Part shown: piece by piece, positions 10,067 through 17,901 of the stretch
Numbering within the stretch: position 1 is the first letter of the stretch
Layout of the letters: each line of letters opens with the position of its first letter
Assembly (NCBI GenBank): GCA_022592435.1
Contig: JABYQS010000577.1
Coordinates: 1 to 17,901, forward strand
Reading direction: 5' to 3'
DNA length: 17,901 bases
Source: Cerioporus squamosus
Lineage: Eukaryota > Basidiomycota > Agaricomycetes > Polyporales > Polyporaceae
The notes under the pieces: generated by a model
What the model was told of the DNA's origin: nothing
The model's input: only the letters and a program-made list of their open reading frames with translations
The model's database searches: none
Translations under genes and position numbers: made by a program

Positions 10067-11275
10067 ATGTGTCTCACACAGCCACAACCATACGCTTCGT
10101 CTTCCTCTTCTCATTCGCCCACGTCCGCCAGCGCGGCTACACGGCACTCCCCATCGACCGCCAACCACAACAGCTCTGGCCCGCCATGGTCCACTGTTGT
10201 CGAAGACTTCCCCGATGGTCCCCTAGTCAGTGTTGCCACCGTCCTGCTCCCAGCCGGGTTCTGCCGTGAGAAGTATGGCCCTAAGCTGGAGGAGTATCTC
10301 GCCGGTGCGCGTTCGTGGCCTTGTAGCGGCTGTACCGAGAGTGATGAGCCTTGCAAACAGAGTAACGGTGGTGCTTGGAGGTGCAAGCACTGCCTCATCA
10401 AGGGGCTCAATGGATGCGAATGGGAGATCCAGACATGTGAGTATGTTCGTGGCCTCGGACTTAATACACACTCACAGTAGTACACTGATTAGATGCAATC
10501 TTGGGATTGGAGGACGACAAATCCCTCAGGAAGCCACACATATCGTGGTCTCTCCTGGAGGATCAAGAGGCTGCCGGGCTCCAGGTCGATCGCCTTGAGG
10601 TCATCCTCCCGGCAGGGCTCCGAACAGAGACATATGGTGCCGAACTACCGGGACTCCTTGCGGATGTCCGTGCTGCGCCATGCACTCCGTGCCTCCGCAT
10701 CGGCCAGGAGTGCACGCAGACGAACGGGGAGTCCTGGAAGTGCAAGAATTGTTTGGTCTACGCGCGCTCTGATTGCGAATGGCAGAGGGACACGGGTAAG
10801 TTCGGCGACTCTTACCTTTGCGCCATGTTCAGGCTGACTGACTTTCTTGGTGTTAGCGGCGATCCTTGGCGATTCCAAACTGCACGTCAAGCCGAAGATC
10901 GATCACCAGCGACTTAGGCAGCAAGTGACCGCCGGCACGATCGTCGACTCTCGCGCTGATGTTCTTCGACATAATGCGCGCGTGAGCCAATTCGTCAACG
11001 CCCACTCTCATCTCGTCACCCCTGGCTCTCCTCTGAATCGCTTCCTTCCCCCAGCACTTCGTCAGTCTTCCCGGGGCTCCCGCCGTAGTTGTGAAACCCC
11101 CGACGAGGCTCACCCGGCACTCGACCAGATCACCAGCGAGCTCGCTCAGATCACAGCGTCTCAGGCTCGCCAGGAAGACATCCTGCGCCAGGTGACCCGG
11201 CATCTCAATATTCCGGTGCCAGCTGCAGAGACTGGTGGACTGAAGTCTGGCGCCGATGCTGAGGATGAGAAGTAA
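10067..11275 (+). CDS. Tandem Zn2Cys6-like double-module protein
   Basis: Complete three-exon gene (10067-10436, 10493-10795, 10857-11275), 363 residues, function unknown. A Ser/Thr-rich N-terminus (1-40) is followed by two homologous modules, W41-W119 and W142-W220, at a constant 101-residue offset. By eye 31 of 79 positions are identical. Each module ends in six cysteines spaced C-x2-C-x6-C-x8-C-x2-C-x7-C (C86, 89, 96, 106, 109, 117 and C187, 190, 197, 207, 210, 218). This fits the fungal Zn2Cys6 spacing rule, but the usual run of basic residues after the second cysteine is absent, so DNA binding is not assured. Both introns (56 and 61 nt) fall in phase 1 just after the conserved Thr and before AILG. 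The C-terminal third has a likely amphipathic helix or coiled coil (about 310-341) and an acidic end. The ATG is the first in frame. A GTGAGT just upstream at 10037 could instead be the donor of an earlier intron. Confidence 0.82.
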
Positions 11276-11714
11276 AGTCGCCTTTGTTGTTTGTCTATAG
11301 TTCTCGGCGAGCATAGTACTGTACTGATCAATCGGCGATGAGGTAGGCATAGCGGCAGGAGGTTCTACGGTGTACTCAATCACGGGAGGCGAACGTTCGG
11401 CGAGCTCACTCTCTGTATGTCTCGCTAGAACGAATGAATCGGAATTCACGGCATGATTTAGCAGTGCATATCGTCGGACTCGTTCGCTAGTACGCTACAC
11501 CTGTGGCGAATAAACTGTGATGATCAAGCGACGGACGTTCTGGCGAAGGGACGGGCATGTAGAGAACACGCATAGGATAGGAGTATACAACAACTAGTTA
11601 CGACATCTGCTATCCAGGCTGAGAGGAGTATGAGCAAGGAGCCATCATCGAGTAGGTCAGCGTTGGGATGCCAGCAAGTTACAAACAAAAACTCACAGTT
11701 GACGAACGACTTAC
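11276..11714. other. No gene supported; spacer
   Basis: This is the 3' flank of the double-module gene. A long minus-strand open stretch (10853-11449) runs through it, but it is antisense to exon 3 of that gene and shows no family character. Nothing else is recognised. Confidence 0.4.
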
Positions 11715-12190
11715 AGTCGCCGAACATTCAGGCGCAGATGCAGCATTGACGGTGGCCTTCCGCAAGTAGTCCTCGAGTGTGTGTATCAAGGTGGTGCTGC
11801 CGACATGCAGGTCGTCCAGATCAGCTTCGAAGATCTGGTGAGGAGGTCCCTGGAGAACGCCGTTCAGTCCGCAGGAGAACATAGCGAGCAAGGAAGATGG
11901 GTACCAGTTGGCTCGGGGGGGACATCCACCACACGGGGCACGAGGCGGCCTTTGGCCCGTTCTCGCCCCACATCCACCATTGCGCATAACCGGAACAATT
12001 GGCAAGTGAACCGAACTGGGATGGTTTGATCTCCTCGGCGAGTGCAAGAAACTTGGCCGTGTCAAGACTTTGTACATCAAAGTGCATATCGCGACCTTTC
12101 CAACCCGCGTGCTGCAGGAGGATCATCAGCGAATCGCAGTCTTGTGTCCAAGAGTCCGAATGGTGAGTTCCAATGGCTGTTGCGGCAGCG
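11715..12190 (-). other. Unrecognised minus-strand coding-like fragment
   Basis: Reading leftward from the LTR-like boundary, one frame is open from 12190 to 11821. It has a protein-like segment, DSWTQDCDSLMILLQHAGWK and then SLDTAKFLALAEEIKPSQFG. A second frame carries IFEADLDDLHVGSTTLIHTL followed by EDYLRKA, and ends at a GTAAGT donor after 11715. The two could be exons joined by an intron near 11880-12000, although no single junction is convincing. I do not recognise the family. If it is real, the gene is incomplete: it lacks its 5' end, which would lie where the LTR-like element now begins, and its 3' exons were not found. Confidence 0.3.
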
Positions 12191-12939
12191 TGTTACATCC
12201 CGTGCTCCAAGACACCCAACTCCGGACTCAACTCCAACCGGACTCCGGTTCGTCCGTTGACTCATACTTACTTCCTCATCCTTCCGTTGTGACTCATCCT
12301 TACTACGATACTTACCCCTTACTATCCGCTCCCCTCGGACTCCGATCACCTCCGCAGTCCCGATAGTATTACCCGTTTGTATCCGCACTTGTATCCACTT
12401 GTATCCGCACTTGCCTCCATTTCCTATTGGCTACTTACTTGCTTCCGCCTTGGCACCGGACTCCGACTCCTGTCTCTACTTTTAGCTTACCCCTTTCGGA
12501 CCTCCGGACTTTAGTATTTAAGTCTGCTTGTATTCTCCCTTAGACCTCAGTTCTGATATCTCGTTACTTCCCCCTTATCCTTCTCGGTATCAACAACTCA
12601 ATCTATTGCCTTCTCTTCTGAAACCCGTCCGCACCTCCGTCCGGACTTCCGACCTCCGACCTCCGACCTCCGTCTTCCGACTCTGGTCATTCGGCTTCTG
12701 ACTCCCTGGTTCCCTCTCTGCTTGACTTCCTCCATCGTTGCTTACTCCGGTATAAACTCCGGAGTTCTGTTCCTTTGCAAATAGAAGACACCTTGCGTCT
12801 CCTCAGGGCGTTGGTCAATAACTTCGCCGAAGTCTTCACCTACGCGCTGCCTTCGGACTTCCTTCCGGAGTTTGATTTGGCACGCACAGTCTTAACACAG
12901 CGGAGATACCCATGGCACGGATTGCGATCCACTGTAACA
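12191..12939 (+). mobile_element. Candidate solo LTR (Gypsy-like)
   Basis: A 749-bp block starts TGTTACA and ends TGTAACA, a perfect 7-bp inverted terminal pair with the TG..CA ends typical of LTRs. Its composition is unlike its surroundings: strongly pyrimidine-rich, with short repeats such as TTGTATCC (12377-12412) and three GACCTCC copies (12651-12671). A TATA-like TATTTAAG at 12515-12522 suggests plus orientation. No primer-binding site follows and no polypurine tract precedes it, so it would be solo. The flanking 5-mers (CAGCG and GGCCA) do not match, so a target duplication is not evident. Without a second copy in the window the call is moderate. Confidence 0.5.
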
Positions 12940-13253
12940 GGCCAATAGTTAGCCAGCTCACTAGGCGTGTATGTTACGGAGACTCAGGGGGTATACCAGT
13001 TCTCTCACGATACCCGCATTCCATCGCCGCACAGTCAGAGGCCCTGCGGTGGCTGGGAGTGTCTTGATTGCTTGCGCAACTCGCCACACAACAAGCAGAA
13101 CCTCAAGCCGAGCCGACCATAGTAGGATCTCTGAGTCTGAGGCAGAGGCGGAAGCGGCCTGTAGTGACATGGCGGTAGTAAAGAAGCATGCGTGTGAGAA
13201 CATTAGCAGACGATGTTTATAAAGCGAGTACAAAGGTGACGCCTGTTTAGCAA
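12940..13253. other. No gene supported; between LTR-like block and KDZ gene
   Basis: A 90-codon minus-strand open stretch (12961-13233) has no recognisable family and lies just past the KDZ stop codon. This may be the untranslated 3' flank or terminal region of the KDZ element. No inverted terminal repeat partner can be identified inside the window. Confidence 0.35.
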
Positions 13254-13881
13254 CTAGTTCAAACGCGCCAGCTCAAAGCTGGATTCTGCATGCACCTTCA
13301 GTGACTGCCACATGTGTGCTTGACAACAAGCATAGGCGTCGGCGAAAGTGTGCGTAGCCCCTCCCACTCCGCCACCTTGGCGGCAAAAGATCTGACTGTG
13401 CAATCCATCTCGAACGGAACCAAGACGCTTTCCTCGGTCCATCTCTGTTTCCGTGCGTAAGCCCTGAGCCAGAGCATTCGGCGAACTGTGACATGAGAGT
13501 TGTCAGCGGGGAACTGCGGAAATCATGGGATGAACCTCACAACTCCGTGTCCACGAATCGGATCTCCCTGCTTCGTTGTCTTCGATCGTCCAGAACCAAG
13601 CTTCATGCCTGTTCCGGAGCCCTGGAGTGAACGCCTCGAGGACTGTAGTACTGGCCTTCAAATCCTCTCGCGCGATTGGCTTGTACTTCGCAAGGAAGGC
13701 GGCCTGCCGTTCCTCTTTGCCAGGCATGAACAGCCGCAACGCCGCTCGCCGAGCCTGCGTGTAAACGCATACATGCTTGCGGATAGCCTCATCGGCAACG
13801 TGGACCTCATCGAAGCTGCGGAGCTTTGCTCTTGTAGAGGTAGCTCCGCGGACCTTCTTCCGGAAAAGCATCGACTTGTAT

Positions 13882-13889
13882 CCAATGCC
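13882..13889. repeat. Target-site duplication, left copy (8 bp)
   Basis: CCAATGCC directly flanks the left end of the inserted hAT-like element and matches the right copy exactly. On the minus strand it is GGCATTGG within KDZ codons for G-I-G. Confidence 0.9.
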
Positions 13890-14062
13890 TAGGCTGTATC
13901 ACGGGTGTGACAAACCCGTGCGGGCTTCGGCGGGTGTCACACGCGGGTACGGGTACGGGTCACAGGCAGGCCGACCTGCGACCAACCCGTGACCTGTCAC
14001 GGGTTTTGGTACCCGCAAGAAACAGCTGCTATACTGTCCACAGGTAACGTAGCGCGACATTT

Positions 14063-14109
14063 GATATACCGTTAGAAAGCTACGATGTGTAGCTTTCCAA
14101 CGATATATC
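14063..14109. repeat. Imperfect inverted repeat (21-bp arms)
   Basis: Arms at 14063-14083 and 14089-14109 pair at 19 of 21 positions around a 5-bp loop. The two mismatches would be tolerated as G-U pairs in RNA. It lies inside the hAT-like element. Confidence 0.85.
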
Positions 14110-14297
14110 ACGCACCGTGCGACGACCGCTAGTAGCAGCGCTATGGACGGCTAAACGCGCGCATAGGGGGAGACGAGATTGTGATGCTGTAAGTCAGGAA
14201 ATAGTGGTCCTGTTTCAAAACGAATGGTACTACTCATTAGCGACATGCTGAAGGGATACGCCGTCAAAGAAGCAAGCTGATAGAGAATGAGACCATA

Positions 14298-14355
14298 GAG
14301 ATATGACCGGTTTTCTGTGCAGCCACAGGACGCCACAGTAAACCGGTCATATCTC
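14298..14355. repeat. Perfect 16-bp inverted repeat
   Basis: GAGATATGACCGGTTT (14298-14313) is exactly repeated in inverse at 14340-14355, with a 26-bp spacer, in the middle of the hAT-like element. Confidence 0.92.
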
Positions 14356-14391
14356 CTGCTCAAATGGAGCACCGACGTGGGCGAAGGGCTC

Positions 14392-14422
14392 GTTCAAAAG
14401 TCGCTTTGAGTCGCTTTTGAAC
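14392..14422. repeat. Short inverted repeat (9-bp arms)
   Basis: GTTCAAAAG (14392-14400) and CTTTTGAAC (14414-14422) form a perfect 9-bp stem. The spacer includes a TCGCTTT/TCGCTTTT direct repeat. It lies inside the hAT-like element. Confidence 0.75.
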
Positions 14423-14711
14423 AAGTCCTCTATCAGCCCAAATGGACGGGTATGGGCTGCACAAAGGCGGGAGGACTTGCCCACTTGTAGGGCTGTACTG
14501 GGGGAGATGAATTGAGATTAAGTACTTACTGTGTCCATTGATCTCATTCTCGTTGCCTTCCACCCTCTTCCCCTCGATTCTCCGCTCGTTTACAGCCCAG
14601 GATCATCCAAATCCGTTGAGATGTTGCTGAGATATGCCTGGAACTTTCAGAGAGCCCTCAGGATGCACAGAGATCGAAGATGACCAGCTAGATAAGCCTA
14701 GGTTGTAGCCC

Positions 14712-14765
14712 AGAAAGATATGAGAGTGAAGCAAGGAGATGCAAGAAAGACATGAGAGTGAAGCA
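14712..14765. repeat. 32-bp-spaced direct repeat
   Basis: AGAAAGATATGAGAGTGAAG at 14712-14731 recurs with one change at 14744-14763, a two-copy purine-rich tandem repeat near the right subterminal zone of the hAT-like element. Confidence 0.75.
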
Positions 14766-14959
14766 CAGAGTGAGGATGGTCTATGAGGAAGAGAAAGCCG
14801 TCAGAATACCCGCGGGATTCCCGTACCCGCAGAACCCGTACACCCGGCGCTAATGACCTGCATCCGCCAAAACCCGCGGGTTTGCGGGTCGGGTTTTTCC
14901 GTGGGTGCGGGTGCGGGTTCGGTCCGAGACCCCCGCGGGAACACCCGTGCTACACCCTA

Positions 14960-14967
14960 CCAATGCC
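14960..14967. repeat. Target-site duplication, right copy (8 bp)
   Basis: CCAATGCC follows the right terminus of the hAT-like element and matches the left copy base for base. It is the original KDZ sequence (codons G-I-G on the minus strand). Confidence 0.9.
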
Positions 14968-16798
14968 AGTCCGGATTGCCTGTAGCGAGTCGTTCATCTG
15001 CCCCGTCCGAAGCTCCAGCTCCTTGTCTGCAAGTGTTGTCAGTGCACGACGCACAAGGTACTCCTGTCCAAACGTCGAAGGGAGCGCAAGAGCTTGGTGC
15101 TCTGGCTGAAGGGGATCCACGTCAGCCTGCATCCGGGGAGGTGGCGCCTCGCCGAGGTCATCCCAGTCAGCGCCCAAGTCCGTCTGATCGTCCGGCAGAG
15201 CATATCCCTGCAGATTTTGGCGACCCAGGTAGGTCGGAGCAGCTTTGTGGAAGGACGTGATGGATTTCGCGAGCTTCTGGCGCTGCTGGACAAGATCGAG
15301 TTGCTGCGACGGCGTGGACGTAACCCCTAGATGACGTGCAGCGTATGCAACTGACAGCCTTAGAGTGCCGTAAGAAAGCATGCAAAGAGAAAGTTCTATC
15401 AAGAGTAGTACTTACTTGCGCTCTTCCAGGCGAAGTCCGGCCGCTAGCCAAGCGGTCTCGCCGGCGCTGCTCCAGTCCACCTCCTCTAGTTCCAGACCCG
15501 CAAGCCGGAGTTCGATGTCCTTCTGTGTAGGGACTGCCGCGCAGTCGTCAGATAAGTTGTCAGAGAATGATAGAAGAACGTACGAGGCTTGGAGTGAACA
15601 TCATAGATGTCCATAGCTTTCACATCATTGCCCCGCATGGCATCAGCGTGCTCCGCGTCGGCGAGCCACTGCTGGTGCTCCTGCTCGGTAGTCGTGCTTG
15701 TGAGCTTGTTCAGCTGCTCGACCGCCGGCTGGAACTCCGTGCAGACACGCTTCCATCGCCGGTTCAGCAGTGGAACTGAGGGTCAAGGGGAAGTCATCAC
15801 CATGGTGTATCATGAGAGCGACAATGAGCCAGCTTACCTATACGCGTGAGCTTCGTCCAGTTCGACTCGTTCATCCGATCGTCAATGAGTTCATGCCGGT
15901 GCGCCGATCCCATGCCTCGAGCACTGTTGGCGATGCCTTTGATTTTGTTCCATAGTGTCTCCAGGATCTCACCGTCCTGTATACCGGCCCCTTTGAGGAA
16001 GTTCAATGAGAATCGAGGAAAGCACCGTGTGAGATGGCCGTGAACGTGGAATTGGCCGATACCTCCAAGAAACTGGATACTGGCGGGCATGTGAAGGTGC
16101 GGGCTCTTCTCGAAACGCTCGCGAAGATGGACGAGATACTGGCACATTACGTCGTAGCAGACAAGGACGATGGAGAGGCCGTTCAGGAATGCAAAGATCC
16201 AGTGGAGGATATAGTCGATATTGCGTTGCCTGCACAAGATGTCATCATATGATCGGAACAATCACAACTCGGAGCAACACACCTTTCGCCGAGCTGGAAG
16301 TCGATGCAGCAGTGGGGCTGGAAGAAGCCATGCCGAGTGCATGCCGCTGCACCTATACCGGTCGCCTCATACTTCCCATGACTAACCGCAGCGTTCAAGA
16401 CCGCGCGGTGGTCATTACAGGTCGGTGTCTGGCGAAGTCGATGTTGGTGAAATTTCGGACCACTAGCAGCCGCAGCACGTACCTCGGTAGTTTCGGCGGC
16501 GGTACCCAGGTGCCGTTTGTACTCTGCATTGCCGGCCACGAAGGCGTGGCCATCGGCGAGGCATACATCGTCCTCGGGGTTCTTCATCGGCAGATGTTGC
16601 GCGCCAAAGTACCCGTCAAACATGACAGACCGAATGTACTTGAATCTGAAACGCGATGATTAGAACCTCGTTCTCAGCGATGGCAGCCACTTGACAGGCT
16701 CACGTCTCAGTGTCTTGTTCCCAACCATTGGGAAGGTTCACAGCAGGATCTGGACATGCCGGGCAGCGTACGGCCAGTTGGCCTGGCTGTATACTATC

Positions 16799-17374
16799 TG
16801 TCGCGGCGACTAGGCGCGTAGACACCAGACGTCGATCGGCGACGGTCTGAGGGGCGAGCGGCGAGGAGCCGAAAGGGGGGGAGTAGAGAGAAAGCTCGAC
16901 GAGGGCAGAGCAACGACCGGCTCGGAGGCACGAAGTCGTTGATAGCTAGTCTTCACGCGCACTGCGACAGACTAGTCCCAATGACCAGGATTATATTAGC
17001 ACAGAGACAGGGGGAAGTACATGAGGGAAAGCGCACCTAGTCCCAATGACCAGGAGGTCGAGATGGGGACCAGGTAAGCGCTGGGAGGGGCTTATATACT
17101 AGTCTACTCTGAACAATCACGTGCCAGTGGAAGTGACTCATGCGGGAAAGGGAGCGAGGCTGTACGAGTGGGAGACAAAAGGGTGGGAAAACACATGGTA
17201 ATGGGATGGTAAGTGCGAGAACAAGGCATGCGGTCGCGGGAACAGAGCATACGGGCGCGAGAATGAAATCAAGGGGTCCAAAATGGGATGTGTACGAAGT
17301 AGGAAAGGGATCAAGATGGGAAAGTGGAAGTTCCAGGGAAAACGAAAAGGGGTGCTGGTCCACTGACCGTGACA
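16799..17374 (-). mobile_element. 3' LTR of a Ty3/Gypsy chromovirus
   Basis: A 576-bp LTR read on the minus strand. It begins TGTCACGG right after the polypurine tract and ends CCGCGACA, so its ends form an inverted pair with one mismatch and canonical TG..CA. A minus-strand TATATAAG at 17098-17091 is the likely promoter box. The outer end (16799) falls exactly where the KDZ coding frame stops, and the adjoining five bases (CTATC on plus) would be the target duplication. The matching copy would lie beyond the far LTR, outside the window. Confidence 0.78.
16972..17055. repeat. 19-bp direct repeat inside the LTR
   Basis: CTAGTCCCAATGACCAGGA occurs at 16972-16990 and 17037-17055, 65 bp apart, between the TATA box and the outer end of the LTR. 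It is identical in both copies and is a possible regulatory repeat of the LTR. Confidence 0.85.
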
Positions 17375-17377
17375 TTA

Positions 17378-17386
17378 CCCCCCTCC
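17378..17386 (-). other. Polypurine tract of Gypsy element
   Basis: GGAGGGGGG on the minus strand sits three bases before the LTR start and touches the pol stop codon. This is the position of the plus-strand DNA synthesis primer in LTR retrotransposons. Confidence 0.75.
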
Positions 17387-17901
17387 TAAGTCCGACGGTC
17401 CCCGACGGACCTAGAGCCCGGGCGTCGTCCAGAGGCCCATTCGAATGGGGACGGCTCGGTGACGGTCAGGTTGTGTAGGGGTTGCCAGGGTAGGGAGTCG
17501 AACACGGTGGAGGCAATGCGTCGAGGGGCGTTGGGGTTACGCTGGTGGAACTCATCGATGAGCTCCTGACAGTGGGTGAGGCCTTTCGCGGGTTCCCAAC
17601 TGTCATCGCCCTCACCGTATCCCTTCCAGCGGACCAGGTACTGGAACTGATTGCGGTAAGTGCGACTGTCCAGGATTGCCTCAACCTCGTACTCCAGTTC
17701 GCCCTCCACCTCGACCGGTTCCGGTGGGGTGGTTGTTCTCCATTGACCTCGTTACCCTTCCAGGGTGTGAGACGGTCAACGTGGATCACGTCGTGCCGGT
17801 TCTGCATGGACGGAGGTAGCGAGAGACGGTACGTGAGGTCGCCGGTCCGTTCGAGGACTTCATACGGGCCTAGGCGACGTGGACCGAGCTTGCGACTGGC
17901 C
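17386..17901 (-). pseudogene. Gypsy pol C-terminal end with chromodomain, frameshifted
   Basis: This is the 3' end of a chromovirus polyprotein, entering from the right edge. The upstream frame has the integrase C-terminal region, with LGPYEVLERTGDLTYRLSLP and then HDVIHVDRLTPWKG. The downstream frame has a chromodomain: YEVEAILDSR, FQYLVRWKGYGEGDDSWEPA, CQELIDEFHQRNP. Chromodomains of this class bind modified histones and steer integration to heterochromatin. The aromatic cage candidates (Y, W and W in YEVEAIL, VRWKGY and DSWEP) are present. The two frames are offset by one base around the short C run complementary to 17725-17730, so this copy is probably defective unless programmed shifting or a sequencing error explains it. 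The TAG stop abuts the polypurine tract. Confidence 0.88.

Larger units (their letters stand above)
13890..14959. mobile_element. Non-autonomous hAT-like DNA transposon
   Basis: A 1070-bp element inserted in a KDZ exon. Its ends are inverted repeats: left TAGGCTGTATCACGGGTGT, right (reverse complement) TAGGGTGTAGCACGGGTGT, 17 of 19 identical. It is flanked by identical 8-bp duplications, the length made by hAT transposases, and the TAGG-type end fits that superfamily. Both subterminal zones are packed with CGGGT/CCCGC motifs (for example CGGGTACGGGTACGGGT near 13945 and GTGCGGGTGCGGGTTCGG near 14903), like hAT transposase-binding repeats. The interior has three palindromes and no coding frame, so a full-length element elsewhere would have to supply transposase. 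Removing it with one duplication copy leaves the KDZ frame intact. Confidence 0.88.
13254..16798 (-). pseudogene. KDZ (CxC2-type) transposase, interrupted by two insertions
   Basis: DNA-transposon transposase of the Kyakuja-Dileera-Zisupton group, 5' part missing. Exons: (16798)-16704, 16645-16283, 16229-15838, 15775-15584, 15533-15416, 15358-14960, then after the inserted element 13881-13541 and 13485-13254; introns are 50-62 nt. Landmarks in order: RCPACPDPAVNLP (CxC2), VMFDGYFGAQHLPMKNPEDD, TCNDHRAV, EATGIGAAACTRHG, DFQLGERQRNIDYI, LVCYDVMCQYLVH, GQFHVHGH, GAGIQDGEILETLWNKIKGI and HRHELIDDRMNESNWTKL. A long helical C-terminal region with LEERKLSVAYAARHLG, FRKKVRGATS and FWTIEDNE follows. 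Candidate acidic catalytic residues (FDG, CYD, DGE) remain. The copy cannot make a full product. A Gypsy LTR replaces everything upstream of 16798, a 1070-bp element splits one exon, and the last exon needs a one-base frame change near 13340-13390 (or an extra 71-nt intron with a poor donor). Confidence 0.9.

Noticed and set aside
10853..11449. 198-codon minus-strand open stretch
   Set aside because: It is antisense to exon 3 of the well-supported plus-strand gene and has no family character.

Overview
The window looks like a gene-sparse, transposon-invaded stretch of a basidiomycete genome, most likely an Agaricomycete. Three things point there. Genes carry many introns of about 46-70 nt with GT..AG ends. 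Recognisable families include DUF6534 membrane proteins, secreted berberine-bridge-type FAD oxidoreductases, KDZ (CxC2-type) transposases and a chromodomain Ty3/Gypsy element. No rRNA, tRNA or CRISPR array was recognised. All gene models were built by hand from splice signals, reading-frame phase and remembered family patterns; no database search was run.

Left part (1-8351). A decayed minus-strand isoprenylcysteine methyltransferase-like gene (674-1142) is followed by a complete minus-strand DUF6534 gene (1760-3989). That gene is split into 21 exons, several of them micro-exons of 10-18 nt. Divergent from it, across about 1.5 kb, is a complete plus-strand gene (5522-8351, 19 exons, 592 residues) for a secreted FAD-linked oxidoreductase with a TATA box in the expected place. 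The head-to-head pair could share control sequences, but no functional link is demonstrated.

Middle part (8352-11275). A GC-rich, CGGCCGG-rich stretch without recognisable genes leads into a 37-bp minisatellite whose units can form hairpins (9631-9796). Next is a three-exon gene (10067-11275, 363 residues) built from two tandem Cys-rich modules. Each module has the Zn2Cys6 cysteine spacing and each is followed by an intron at the same place and phase. This looks like duplication of an exon-intron unit and is the most distinctive coding feature here.

Right part (11276-17901). This is a nest of mobile elements. A possible solo LTR (12191-12939) abuts an unrecognised minus-strand reading frame. 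A minus-strand KDZ transposase gene (13254-16798) is interrupted twice. A 1070-bp non-autonomous hAT-like element (13890-14959, 8-bp target duplication) sits inside one exon. The 3' LTR of a minus-strand Gypsy chromovirus (LTR 16799-17374; pol end with chromodomain 17386-17901) cuts off its 5' part. The insertions show that the KDZ copy is older than both.
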